Below, piece by piece: positions 18,362-27,307 of a DNA stretch of 64,000 nt. A model generated the notes under the pieces. The model worked only from the letters and a program-made list of their open reading frames with translations, ran no database searches and had not been told where the DNA came from. The position numbers were made by a program, and so were the translations under genes. Numbering within the stretch: position 1 is the first letter of the stretch; every line of letters starts with the position of its first letter. The stretch is from Bacteroidota bacterium. Its GTDB lineage: Bacteria; Bacteroidota; Bacteroidia; 2-12-FULL-35-15. The stretch is taken from the NCBI GenBank assembly GCA_029237775.1, contig JAQZBR010000004.1, positions 930,001 to 994,000 on the forward strand, given 5' to 3'.

Positions 18362-18910
18362 ATGCGCTTCTTTTATCTCTTATCATTCTCCGTTTTAGCT
18401 TTCACGTCATGCGTTAAGAAAAAAGCACCTGCAGAACAGGCAGGACAAAGCGATCATGGAAATACGGTTTTGTTTGAGTTCATAGATTTTGAAAGTGTAT
18501 CTGACGGTCGCGTTGACAGCACAAAAGGTGTTGCCGGAAAGATCTGCGGAAAGCTGAATGACCAGATCGAATATGGTTATGGCTTTGAACGCCAGATAGG
18601 TAAACTATCATCGTACAAAAGCATTGAGGAAGTGAATATTAATTTCAATTGCTTCATGGATAAAAAAACTGACGGAGATGTATTTGTTTTTTCTGTAGAA
18701 GACACAACCGCAAAAAAGAGTATTTACTGGGAAGCTAAAGGCATTACGCCTGAAAAGACCGGGACCTGGTCGCCAATCAACATCAATTTTAAGATCAACA
18801 AAGAGCACCTGAATCCCGCTTATATCATAAAATTGTATCCATGGAACAAAGGCAAGAACACATATTATTATGATGACCTTTCCTTTTCTTTCGAACAAGC
18901 TAAAAAATAA
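18362..18910 (+). CDS. lipoprotein with a jelly-roll-like domain
   Basis: A 182-residue lipoprotein: signal MRFFYLLSFSVLAFTSC, with the acylated Cys at about residue 17, followed by V-K-K-K. The mature domain runs from FEFIDFESVSDGRVD to YYYDDLSFSFE. A D-F-E-start, an early G-K-x-C/S-G and a final Y-x-D-D-(L/F) strand are typical of carbohydrate-binding-like beta-sandwich modules. The same pattern occurs at the C-terminus of the membrane protein ending at 25289 (YDDFEVPEEAG to VYIDDFKVEAYE), so this may be a free form of that module. The gene starts 2 bases after the ABC ATPase and lies 16 bases before a GT2 gene, so it may link both to one transcript. Binding partner unknown. Confidence 0.75.
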   Translation: MRFFYLLSFSVLAFTSCVKKKAPAEQAGQSDHGNTVLFEFIDFESVSDGRVDSTKGVAGKICGKLNDQIEYGYGFERQIGKLSSYKSIEEVNINFNCFMDKKTDGDVFVFSVEDTTAKKSIYWEAKGITPEKTGTWSPININFKINKEHLNPAYIIKLYPWNKGKNTYYYDDLSFSFEQAKK

Positions 18911-18926
18911 AAACATCTAACCTGCC

Positions 18927-19682
18927 ATGATACTTGGAAAAAAGTTAGTTGTTGTTCTTCCGGCCTACAACGCAGGTTTGACGATTGAGAAGACCTACAA
19001 TGAAATTCCTTTTGATATTGTTGATGAAGTGATCCTTGTAGATGATGCAAGCAAGGATAACACTATAGAGGTTGCACAAAAAACAGGGATCAAACACATT
19101 ATCAGGCACGAGAAGAATAAAGGGTACGGAGGTAATCAGAAAACCTGCTACGATAAAGCACTGTCTCTTGGTGCAGATATAGTGATCATGCTTCACCCCG
19201 ATTATCAGTACACTCCCAAGCTTATTCCTTCGATGGCTAACCTGATCGCACAGGATCTTTACCATGTAGTGTTCGGCTCGAGGATCCTTGGAAAAGGTGC
19301 ATTAAAAGGCGGAATGCCAAAATATAAATATCTCTTTAACCGGATGCTGACTCTTTCACAAAACATCCTGATGAATCAAAAGCTTTCCGAATATCATACC
19401 GGTTATCGCGCCTTTTCTCGTGAGGTACTTGAAAAGATCGATTATCACGCCAACTCAGATGATTTTGTTTTCGATAACCAGATGGCAGCACAAGTATGTT
19501 ACGCAGGATATGAGATCGCGGAGATCACCTGCCCGACAAAATATTTTGCAGAAGCTTCTTCCATTAATTTTAAGCGGAGCACCGTTTACGGGTTGGGAGT
19601 ATTGGGCGTATCGTTGAGTTATTTTTTGAACCGAATAAAAATTGCCGACTCGCGTATATTCAAACCTAAAAACAGGCCATAA
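18927..19682 (+). CDS. GT2 glycosyltransferase, polyprenyl-phosphate sugar synthase type
   Basis: A 251-residue GT-A-fold enzyme with no membrane segment. The N-terminus has LVVVLPAYNAG, and VDEVILVDDASKDNT is the nucleotide-sugar-binding Asp segment. MLHPDYQYTP replaces the usual Q-D-A-D-L metal motif, a variant found in one branch of DPM1-like enzymes, and FGSRILG follows. Such enzymes transfer a sugar from a nucleotide sugar to polyprenyl phosphate at the inner face of the membrane, making the donor used by GT-C enzymes. The next gene, 6 bases later, is a GT-C-like membrane protein, which fits this. The sugar is not predictable. Confidence 0.87.
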   Translation: MILGKKLVVVLPAYNAGLTIEKTYNEIPFDIVDEVILVDDASKDNTIEVAQKTGIKHIIRHEKNKGYGGNQKTCYDKALSLGADIVIMLHPDYQYTPKLIPSMANLIAQDLYHVVFGSRILGKGALKGGMPKYKYLFNRMLTLSQNILMNQKLSEYHTGYRAFSREVLEKIDYHANSDDFVFDNQMAAQVCYAGYEIAEITCPTKYFAEASSINFKRSTVYGLGVLGVSLSYFLNRIKIADSRIFKPKNRP

Positions 19683-19688
19683 AGAGCA

Positions 19689-21665
19689 ATGAACGCAAAC
19701 AAGATTGTTCGGATCTTATTACCCCTAATTCTTCTTTTAACAGGTCTTTATCTTGTTCCACTTCAGATCTTTCATGCGGATCTTTCAAAGGTCTCAGGAG
19801 ATCTGGTGGACTCTAGGTTTAACAACTATGTGCTGGAACACGGTTACCTTTTTTTTAAAGGATCTGTAAATAAATATTGGGATGCGCCTTTTATGTATCC
19901 CTTTCATAATGTTATCGCCTTTTCTGATAACCTTTTAGGGATTGTCCCGATATATTCGTTCTTCAGAATGATAGGAGCTGACCGGGAAACAGCCTATCAA
20001 TTATTATTTATCAGCTTGTTCATATTAAACTTTATCTGCTGTTACTGGGCTCTGAACAAATGGTCACAAAATGTTTTTTTGTCATCAACAGGGGCCTATA
20101 TTTTTGCATTCTCCATTTTCATCTACGTTAATATTTACCACATACAAAACTTCCCAAGGTTTATTATTCCATTGGTATTTTACTGGCTTTGGAAATACCT
20201 GACAGAAAAAAAGACCCGTTATTTTCTTTTAACGCTTCTTGGAATTGCATTTCAATTATACTGCGCTATTTACCTGGGTTTCTTTCTGATATACGGCTTA
20301 CTTTTTTTAATTCTTGCTTATATAATTGTTACAAGAGATCTGAGCTTGTTTAAACAGTTTAAAGACTGGAGAATAATAATAAAGACATCCTCAATATTGG
20401 TGCTTTTCTTTGTGTTATTACATCCGCTACTCAGTCCCTATATTGAGATCTCCCGGCTATTTGGGATGCGAAAGTTTGAGGATGCCATCAATACAATACC
20501 AACACTAAGGTCTTACTTCTTGAGTACTGAAGCTGCGGCAATATGGAATTTTTTGTCACACCACTCAAAGGAAGCCCTGCCTGAATATTGGTGTCACACA
20601 TTATTTCTAGGGCTCCTGCCATGGTTGGGCATTTTATGTTCAGTTTATTTGATCATATCTAAACGCACAAGCCCTGTAAGCAAAAAGCTTATCACTGTTC
20701 TATTTATTGGGTGGCTGCTCAGCATGCTCTTTTGTTTGAATTTTAACGGTATGACTTTATACAGGCTCGTTTTTGAGTTGCCAGGCTTCTCGTCCATGAG
20801 GGCTATTCATCGTGTTATAAATATAGAATCTGTTTTTTTCATTTTGCTTATGGTCTTTTCTGTCAAAGAACTCTCCATGAGAAATTCCTTTATGAAATAT
20901 TTTATTTATGCACTTCCTCTTATTGTAATTATTGATAATTATCCGGACATGACCACCATCATTACTCATAATAAATCTGACTCACAGAAGAGAGTTTTGA
21001 ACGTAAGAAAAACAATAGAGGATACACACATAAAAGAAGGCACCGAGGCAATAGCATATTTGACAAACGAAGAAAATTACGAAGCTGTGCTTATACACCT
21101 GGATGTTATGCTCGCCTCTCAAGAACTTGGAATACCCTGTGTCAATGGATACTCAGGCACTTGTCCGGGAGCATTCAACGATTTTTGGAGTTACCCCGGA
21201 AGTAAATCTTTAATTAAATGGCTTAATTATGCCGGAGGAGATCTAAAACAAACCCGAATAATAAACAATTCCATTGCCTTAAAGAGAATTCAACTTGAGG
21301 CAAGCAATAAGAAATTTGTTTGCGCAGACTTATCATCGAATAATATGCTTACTGCTTCACGCGATACACCAGGTTCATGGGAAACTTTTACTTTGGATAA
21401 ACTTAGAGATCAGAAATTCGCTATTAAAGCATCTGATAACAGATTCTGGAGTTCCGAGCTAACTCAGCAAGGGGTAATTACCTCGGTTAGGTCAAATGTC
21501 GGGGAATGGGAAAATTTTGAACTGGTGTTTCTATTAAAAGACACAGTTGCGATCAAAGCTATAAATAAAAAGTATCTTACATTAAATGTGAAGGACAATC
21601 AGCTTTACGCAACAGGTGATTCTATTGGGGCGTTACAAAAGTTTGTTCTCTTCCGTGTTGAGTAA
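19689..21665 (+). CDS. GT-C-like polytopic membrane protein with C-terminal fascin-like beta-trefoil
   Basis: 658 residues. About ten hydrophobic segments fill residues 8-420, starting with IVRILLPLILLLTGLYLVP and a first extracytoplasmic loop holding DLSKVSGDLVDSRFNNY, in the place where GT-C enzymes have their acidic motif. A loop domain follows (about 420-525). The last 120 residues hold three sub-repeats: IQLEASNKKFVCADL to WETFTL, FAIKASDNRFWSSEL to WENFEL, and VAIKAINKKYLTLNV to QKFVLF. This is the fascin pattern (hydrophobic-x-(L/I)-(K/R/E)-A-x-(N/D)-x-(K/R)-(F/Y), then W-E-x-F), giving one complete beta-trefoil. The GT2 gene is 6 bases upstream. Inference: a glycosyltransferase using a polyprenyl-linked donor, with a tail that binds glycan or protein outside the membrane. 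Confidence 0.75.
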   Translation: MNANKIVRILLPLILLLTGLYLVPLQIFHADLSKVSGDLVDSRFNNYVLEHGYLFFKGSVNKYWDAPFMYPFHNVIAFSDNLLGIVPIYSFFRMIGADRETAYQLLFISLFILNFICCYWALNKWSQNVFLSSTGAYIFAFSIFIYVNIYHIQNFPRFIIPLVFYWLWKYLTEKKTRYFLLTLLGIAFQLYCAIYLGFFLIYGLLFLILAYIIVTRDLSLFKQFKDWRIIIKTSSILVLFFVLLHPLLSPYIEISRLFGMRKFEDAINTIPTLRSYFLSTEAAAIWNFLSHHSKEALPEYWCHTLFLGLLPWLGILCSVYLIISKRTSPVSKKLITVLFIGWLLSMLFCLNFNGMTLYRLVFELPGFSSMRAIHRVINIESVFFILLMVFSVKELSMRNSFMKYFIYALPLIVIIDNYPDMTTIITHNKSDSQKRVLNVRKTIEDTHIKEGTEAIAYLTNEENYEAVLIHLDVMLASQELGIPCVNGYSGTCPGAFNDFWSYPGSKSLIKWLNYAGGDLKQTRIINNSIALKRIQLEASNKKFVCADLSSNNMLTASRDTPGSWETFTLDKLRDQKFAIKASDNRFWSSELTQQGVITSVRSNVGEWENFELVFLLKDTVAIKAINKKYLTLNVKDNQLYATGDSIGALQKFVLFRVE

Positions 21666-21666
21666 A

Positions 21667-23463
21667 CTACTTTTTATAACTTATATAGATCTTGAATGTT
21701 TCTCTTTTGGAAATTGATTCTCCATTTGCAACAAGCCTGCTCTCCGGCTCTTCTCCCACACTGACATATTTTTGATTATCCGCTTTTAGTGCAACCCTGT
21801 TGTTACCTAAGTAAATCAGTTCAAAAATTTCCCAACCACCTATATTCTCCCTATCAGCGACCAGCTTCCAACCTTTTTCTCTGTCACTTGATACATATTT
21901 TCCATTGTCAGCACGTAACGCGATTTTATTGCCACCGACATGTATAATAGAGAACCGCTCCCACGGTCCACGTTCGTAACGAACAGCATCTAAATCGCCC
22001 GTTGTACTCACCTCACAACTTACAGCTTTTAAATTCCATGCTTTCAGGGCGATCTTCTGCCACTCTTTTAATCCGGCAATTTCACTTTCCGATATCTTTT
22101 CTGGATAACCCTGAACCAGGCGATCGTAGTCAGGATCTTCAAGCGACTCATACCACTCCACTGTCGGAAGCTTCAAAAAGAAACCTGTGAGATATGATTT
22201 TCTTGTCATTGAATCGTAATGGATCATTCCTTCCTCAAATTGTTTTGTCTGGTACAAATTAAGAGAGATCAGGAGTATTATGATTGCAGACATCATGCTC
22301 TTTATAAGTATTCTTCCCTCAATAAACATTTTTTCGTAAAGCGCGGCCAGGGGAATGGAAAGCAAGCCATAAAAGTCGACCATTGCACGCTGACTGAAAG
22401 ATCCGCCATACCACCAGCACCACCAACTGAAAATAACATATATAGAAATTAAAAGTGGAACAGTTATGGCCGAAACAAAAACTTTCTTGTCCCTCTTTAG
22501 AAATACAATTCCTGCTAGTGCAAGGATCATAATTGGAGTATAGAGCAACCAACCCTTCCTGAAACTGAATAACCCCTCTAAAACATGAGCATCATTAAAA
22601 TAAAAGCGCTCTCCGATATAAGAAAAGAAGAACCAGCTACCTGTTACATATTTCCAATATAATAATTGTGGTAGTTGAACTAATAAGAAACAAATTATTA
22701 TTGCAAGAATGCTTTTAAGATTCTGTTTAATTCTTTCAATCTTAATAAATAACGATTTCTTATTATAAACATCATAGAATACAAAAAACAACGTACAAAT
22801 AATAAGGGTTGGCCTTACAAGCGTCATTAAACCGGCAAGCAATCCAATGAATATTGCACGTTTGACATTTGCTGAATTGTGCCATAGGATAGTGTGATAG
22901 GCAAAAGCATTGATAATACAGAATAAATATCCGTGAGACATCAAGCCATCAACCGTAGAATACCAGAGAAGATTAGTGCCAAAATAGACCGAAAGCAAAG
23001 TTATGGCAACGATACCTTCAGTAAAAAACATTAACAGGATGCGCCTTAAATAAAACAAACCCAGCAGAAGATAAAACAAGCTGCTTATGTTCAGACAAAC
23101 TTGATAAGGCATGGAAAACCCATCCTGTGGTTGATGGAACAAAGGAGCGGTAAAATGGCCAAGAAAGAAGAAAGGCGCATACAGAATGCTTAAGCCGGCA
23201 GACATCTTAATTACCTTGCCTCCGTTTGGTGCGTCTTTGGGCCAGAACTTATCCCCGAAAAACGAATTGTTCTCTACAAACTTCAAGCTTAAATCGTGAT
23301 AAATAAAAGTGGCAGGGAGATAGCTGTAGTATGACACCACATCATTGGTGATCTGGTTCTTCTTCCAGGGTTGATTCAAATACATTGCTGAAAGCCAGAA
23401 AACAGCCACAAGGACGATTGTCCATTTACTTAAAGGAAAGCTGCGCGTTATACCGGAATTCAT
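21667..23463 (-). CDS. GT-C-like membrane protein with C-terminal fascin-like domain
   Basis: 598 residues. About eleven membrane segments cover residues 13-420. The first loop has NDVVSYYSYLPATFIYHDLS, a middle loop has GLFSFRKGWLLYTP, and a later loop has FSWWCWWYGGSFSQRAMVD. These three landmarks recur in the proteins ending at 25289 and 27867, so the three are paralogues. The C-terminus has three fascin-like sub-repeats: IALKAWNLKAVSCEV to WERFSI, IALRADNGKYVSSDR to WEIFEL, and VALKADNQKYVSVGE to RETFKI. The stop codon lies one base from that of the plus-strand gene ending at 21665, so two fascin tails meet end to end. Probably an envelope glycosyltransferase; sugar and acceptor unknown. 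Confidence 0.75.
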   Translation of the reverse strand: MNSGITRSFPLSKWTIVLVAVFWLSAMYLNQPWKKNQITNDVVSYYSYLPATFIYHDLSLKFVENNSFFGDKFWPKDAPNGGKVIKMSAGLSILYAPFFFLGHFTAPLFHQPQDGFSMPYQVCLNISSLFYLLLGLFYLRRILLMFFTEGIVAITLLSVYFGTNLLWYSTVDGLMSHGYLFCIINAFAYHTILWHNSANVKRAIFIGLLAGLMTLVRPTLIICTLFFVFYDVYNKKSLFIKIERIKQNLKSILAIIICFLLVQLPQLLYWKYVTGSWFFFSYIGERFYFNDAHVLEGLFSFRKGWLLYTPIMILALAGIVFLKRDKKVFVSAITVPLLISIYVIFSWWCWWYGGSFSQRAMVDFYGLLSIPLAALYEKMFIEGRILIKSMMSAIIILLISLNLYQTKQFEEGMIHYDSMTRKSYLTGFFLKLPTVEWYESLEDPDYDRLVQGYPEKISESEIAGLKEWQKIALKAWNLKAVSCEVSTTGDLDAVRYERGPWERFSIIHVGGNKIALRADNGKYVSSDREKGWKLVADRENIGGWEIFELIYLGNNRVALKADNQKYVSVGEEPESRLVANGESISKRETFKIYISYKK

Positions 23464-23469
23464 TATGCT

Positions 23470-25269
23470 TTATCTGACAATCAATGAAAATTTACTATTG
23501 ATCCCCCACCATCTTTTGTTTTCGGAAACAATATCAACCTCTACGGAATACTCTCCTCTTTCTTTTGGAAGGATCACGGTTAAGCCTTGCAGATATGATT
23601 CTTTAATATCCACTTCCAAAGGAGTTCTCACACCATCCGCAATCAATTTCTCTCCCTTGTTATTATAAACGTGATAGCTTAACAAAACCGGATGATCACC
23701 CGAAGGTATGGAAGCAAGCTTTTTACCTGAAAGGTTTTCGATACGCAGCGGAACAACTACAAAAGAATCGGAATCAGAATAGAATTTATCCTTTACCGCT
23801 GTTAACCGGATGTTGTCTTTACCGAACACCTCTTCATGAAAGGCTGTATCCGATTGATAAGAGTTTAATTTCTCGTATCCGCTGGAAGGGAGATGAAAAT
23901 AATCGTGATTCAGATTCTGGCTTCCAAACCAGGTAATAGCCCATTTGGGGCCCAGAAAAATATTTTCCTTGTTGATCAATGAATCATGTTTATTTATGTC
24001 GTCTGTTACATACACCGTCACCACGGAATCCGGTCCCGCCAAGCCTGAAAACAAGGTTGTCTCAAATGGTACGGCCCATTCTACCCAGCTGGTCTGCCAT
24101 GGAAAATTGGTTGTACTGACAAGAAATTTTTTATGCTCTTGCTTTCTCCCATATGAAATAAGTCTGCCGAGATAGTTTGTCCGCTTCGTTAAAATATCAT
24201 GAGCGTTGTAAATTCCGACACAGTTAACAATAAGCAGGATCACAACCACGCTTAATTCTACACTCTTTGGCAAGAAGCCATCGCATGAGAATATAAAAGC
24301 TACAGCTGCAAAAAAGCCAAGAACCGTATAGTAGTTTTCATACATCAATGGTGATTCTCCCTTGTAATAGGTTATGAGTATCAGCACGAGAAAACCTAAT
24401 GAAAATGCGGGCAGAAAAAGAAAATAAAGCCAGTTGCGTGATCTGAACAGATAATACCAGGCAGCCATAAAAACCAGGAACATTGACCAGAAATGCTGCT
24501 TTGCAAAGAGTTTAAAATACACGGTGCTGGGTAGATAGCGAATATTCGGGAGCTGCTCGAGGAAAACATCCATCGTAGGGATCTTCTCATTTTCATAGGC
24601 TGTATCGGTAAGTATATATATTCGAATCAAAAACCAGGTAATAGTAATTCCCGAAATGATCCAGAGATAACGATCCTTAAACCTTTTACGACCTATGAGC
24701 TCGGTTGCTAAAACAAAAGCAATTGTGAACAATGTTAACTGATGCAAATAGGACATTATATAAATAAGAAGAAGCGAAAAGACAAAACGTAGAATACGTT
24801 TGCTTTTTGTGCTGTTTTCTTTTGGCTCAGCGATCAAAGCCCACAAAAGGACACTCAGTGCTATCCCTAGGTATAATTCCGCTGTAGTGTAATAAAAAGC
24901 GTGTCGGAAGGCGAGACAAAGAGCCAGCATCAGAGCAATAGCAGCTCTGTAATTTTTAAGCAAGATTAGCAACAGAAAAATAATAAGGTAATTGATGATC
25001 GGAGCAATAGAAAATAAATGCAGAAAAGTGGATAGATCACATCCGTTTTTTAGGGCGGCTAGTGGTAATACCTGAGAGAATACAGACCCCCATCTACCAA
25101 GCGCAATACTGTAATCCCTCTGATCGATCATTAAAAATGTAAAGAAAGACGGATCAAAAGCAAGGACACGCTCTTTGAAAAAATACCAGCCAAGAAACAG
25201 AAAGAAGCCAAAAAAAAGTAATCCGCAAAGCAGGATCAGCCTTTTATAATTTTTTTCGATGAATTCCAT
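23470..25269 (-). CDS. GT-C-like membrane protein with C-terminal Ig-like domain
   Basis: 599 residues with about ten membrane segments (12-360). The first loop contains FDPSFFTFLMIDQRDYSIAL, where acidic GT-C residues would be expected. From about residue 385 a soluble segment follows (KKFLVSTTNFPWQTSWVEW, GLAGPDSVVTVYVTDD). The last 100 residues form a beta-sandwich-like module with LLSYHVYNNKGE, DGVRTPLEVDI, PKERGEYSVEVDIV and a final WWGINSKF. I recognise the order 'W/Y-x-x-(N/D)-x-x-G, D-G-x-R-T-P-L, P-G-x-Y-x-(L/V)-x-x-D-(I/L)-V, W-(F/W)' from the C-terminal ends of other bacterial glycosyltransferases. The gene follows its neighbour by 19 bases and precedes the next by 6, so it belongs to the minus-strand operon. 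Function inferred only. Confidence 0.72.
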   Translation of the reverse strand: MEFIEKNYKRLILLCGLLFFGFFLFLGWYFFKERVLAFDPSFFTFLMIDQRDYSIALGRWGSVFSQVLPLAALKNGCDLSTFLHLFSIAPIINYLIIFLLLILLKNYRAAIALMLALCLAFRHAFYYTTAELYLGIALSVLLWALIAEPKENSTKSKRILRFVFSLLLIYIMSYLHQLTLFTIAFVLATELIGRKRFKDRYLWIISGITITWFLIRIYILTDTAYENEKIPTMDVFLEQLPNIRYLPSTVYFKLFAKQHFWSMFLVFMAAWYYLFRSRNWLYFLFLPAFSLGFLVLILITYYKGESPLMYENYYTVLGFFAAVAFIFSCDGFLPKSVELSVVVILLIVNCVGIYNAHDILTKRTNYLGRLISYGRKQEHKKFLVSTTNFPWQTSWVEWAVPFETTLFSGLAGPDSVVTVYVTDDINKHDSLINKENIFLGPKWAITWFGSQNLNHDYFHLPSSGYEKLNSYQSDTAFHEEVFGKDNIRLTAVKDKFYSDSDSFVVVPLRIENLSGKKLASIPSGDHPVLLSYHVYNNKGEKLIADGVRTPLEVDIKESYLQGLTVILPKERGEYSVEVDIVSENKRWWGINSKFSLIVR

Positions 25270-25288
25270 AGTTCTCTAAAGCAAATAT

Positions 25289-27184
25289 TTAGTTCGGAGC
25301 CTCTTCTTTTTTCTCGTACGCTTCCACTTTGAAATCATCAATATACACAGGGTCTTTACCCCTGAACCAGAAATAGATGTTTATTTTATCATTTTCATTT
25401 CTGACTTCCGGAGTCAGATAATCGAAAACGAATTTATTCCATTGCCCGAGGGTGACGTGATCTTCAGGAAGTGTTCCCACATCAACAACAGAGTATTTGT
25501 ACGCCTCCCCTTTATAGTTTGTAAACATGACTACAAGACCTAAAGGATTTTGTTTCGGATCAGCTTTGGGTAAATACCATACGGTTGTCCTGATCCAGGC
25601 GTGATCTTTTTCGGTGATCAGATTATATGACAACTCATTTTTATGGGTATAAATAAAATTGCTATTAGTCATTATCGAATATTTCCCGCTTCTTGAAATG
25701 GAATCAACGTATTGCTCTTTGCTTCCCGCCTCTTCCGGGACTTCAAAATCATCATAAAAGATCACATGCTTCTGATATTCATTGATGTTTAGAATATGCT
25801 CAACTCCAATCTGCGATCTGTCGACCATTAACAACTTCTTGTCCTGAGGTTCCGTTTTACTTTTCCCGAATATCTTTAAGTAATATTCTTTTGTCATCCT
25901 GCTCTCATCGATGATCCCATTCATGTATTGCCAGCTCTGAAAGATATTCAGTAACACAAAAAAGCCTATAAGAGAATAGATCAACCATTTAAATCCGCGC
26001 TTTAAACCTGAAGCGCTGATACCATAAATAAAATAACCTAAGGGCAGGATCAGAATGGCGTATGAGTCAATCATTGCGCGTTGACCATAGGAAGAAGCAT
26101 AATACCAACAGCTCCAGCTCGAAACCACGTATACATTCAAAATAAAAAACGCGAGCATGGGCCAAAAGATATTGCGTTGTAATTTGTATACATAATAAAA
26201 CCCGGCTACCGCGCAGAGCATCAATGGTGTGTAAACAAACCATCCTTTGCGGAAACTGAAAAGCACTTGTAAAAGATAAGGCCTCAGGAATTCAAAGCCT
26301 TCACCGGGATTATTTGTGTAGCCCGTACTTAACCATGTGTCGTTCACTGCTTTCCAGTAATTCATCTGCAAGAAGCCAACTGCAAAACAACAAACGAGAC
26401 CAACAAGCAATTTGAACTTGTGATCAGCAAAAACCGAAACTATTTTTTCTTTTAAGGACTTTAGTGATATAACGTTCCAGAGAGCCGGAACTATAACGAT
26501 AAGCCCATCGGGAGGCCTTGTCAGGATACAGAACCCGAGCGTCAGCCCTAGAAAAGCAGCTAACAGCATAGAAGGAGATTCGTGAATCCTAATGGTAAGA
26601 TAAAGGATGATAGAAAATAACGCGAACTCCATTGTATGAATGGACGGACCAATAATGGAACAGACATAATAATTGGTGCCTAAAATTATAAGAAGAAGAA
26701 GCAAAGCAGATAAGGCATCAGAAAAAAAGCGCAACAAGGCTTTTCTTAGAAAGATAAACCCTAAGATGATGTAAAAGAAATGACAAACGATCATTGCTTT
26801 TTGATAAGGTAAGGAAAAGCCATCCGCTTCATAACCCAGACCTGGCGCGAAAAAATGGGCTGCTGCAAAAAAGGGAAGCTCGAGTACAGCAGCACCCATC
26901 GTATATTTGATCATCCAGTTTCCGTTCTCCGTACGGCTACCCTGGTAAAAGGAAGATGTGCTGTTGTATTTTTTATTTATCTCCTCTACTTTCGAAAAGT
27001 CTTTCAAACCCGAATCGTCCCAAAGTACATAAGCAGGAGTGTATAGGTAATATCCGAACATGTCCCAGGAAAGGACATTGCCCCATTTGTGTGTAATAGG
27101 CATTGAACTGTACCACCCCGCGATCATCAGCATGACCATAAGTGAGTATTTGCGGACTTTAGTATTCTGAAAAATGCTTTTCAA
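25289..27184 (-). CDS. GT-C-like membrane protein with C-terminal jelly-roll-like module
   Basis: About 631 residues. I choose the TTG at 27184, which gives a basic start (KSIFQNTKVRKYSL) before the first membrane helix; ATG at 27139 is an alternative. A longer frame to GTG 27268 is unlikely because it runs through the terminator of the neighbouring gene and this gene's own promoter. Landmarks shared with its paralogues are SWDMFGYYLYTPAYVLWDD, VLFSFRKGWFVYTP and SSWSCWYYASSYGQRAMID. The C-terminus (about the last 155 residues) begins FYDDFEVPEEAG and ends PVYIDDFKVEAYE, a beta-sandwich of carbohydrate-binding type like that of the lipoprotein at 18362. It therefore shares a catalytic part with the fascin-tailed proteins but has a different tail. 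Confidence 0.72.
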   Translation of the reverse strand: MKSIFQNTKVRKYSLMVMLMIAGWYSSMPITHKWGNVLSWDMFGYYLYTPAYVLWDDSGLKDFSKVEEINKKYNSTSSFYQGSRTENGNWMIKYTMGAAVLELPFFAAAHFFAPGLGYEADGFSLPYQKAMIVCHFFYIILGFIFLRKALLRFFSDALSALLLLLIILGTNYYVCSIIGPSIHTMEFALFSIILYLTIRIHESPSMLLAAFLGLTLGFCILTRPPDGLIVIVPALWNVISLKSLKEKIVSVFADHKFKLLVGLVCCFAVGFLQMNYWKAVNDTWLSTGYTNNPGEGFEFLRPYLLQVLFSFRKGWFVYTPLMLCAVAGFYYVYKLQRNIFWPMLAFFILNVYVVSSWSCWYYASSYGQRAMIDSYAILILPLGYFIYGISASGLKRGFKWLIYSLIGFFVLLNIFQSWQYMNGIIDESRMTKEYYLKIFGKSKTEPQDKKLLMVDRSQIGVEHILNINEYQKHVIFYDDFEVPEEAGSKEQYVDSISRSGKYSIMTNSNFIYTHKNELSYNLITEKDHAWIRTTVWYLPKADPKQNPLGLVVMFTNYKGEAYKYSVVDVGTLPEDHVTLGQWNKFVFDYLTPEVRNENDKINIYFWFRGKDPVYIDDFKVEAYEKKEEAPN

Positions 27185-27205
27185 ATATTCTTGTGCTTGA
27201 GGCCT

Positions 27206-27238
27206 TAAATTTAGTTTATTATTAACATATAAAGGCAA
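27206..27238 (-). promoter_or_regulatory. candidate promoter for the jelly-roll-tailed GT-C gene
   Basis: On the minus strand TTG (27236-27238), 22 bases, then TAAATTTA (27206-27213), 7 of 8 to TAnnTTTG. A run of seven G (C on the minus strand) lies just upstream at 27242-27248. This supports a start codon at 27184 or later. Confidence 0.4.
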
Positions 27239-27256
27239 GAAGGGGGGGTATTTATA

Positions 27257-27289
27257 ACAAAAAAGCACCCTGGTTTAACCAAGGTGCTT
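27257..27289 (-). terminator. rho-independent terminator after the fascin lipoprotein gene
   Basis: On the minus strand AAGCACC (27283-27289) pairs with GGTGCTT (27263-27269). An inner TGGTTTAACCA palindrome extends the stem, and TTTTTTG follows. It sits 18 bases past the stop of the lipoprotein gene. Confidence 0.85.
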
Positions 27290-27307
27290 CTCCTAAATTT
27301 TATCTGC

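Noticed and set aside
27242-27248. Run of seven G as a phase-variable tract
   Set aside because: It is short, and lies upstream of the promoter rather than in a coding or -33/-7 spacer position, so an effect is doubtful.
27185-27268. Longer N-terminus of the jelly-roll-tailed GT-C gene from GTG 27268
   Set aside because: It would be encoded by the terminator stem of the next gene and by a promoter-like sequence.
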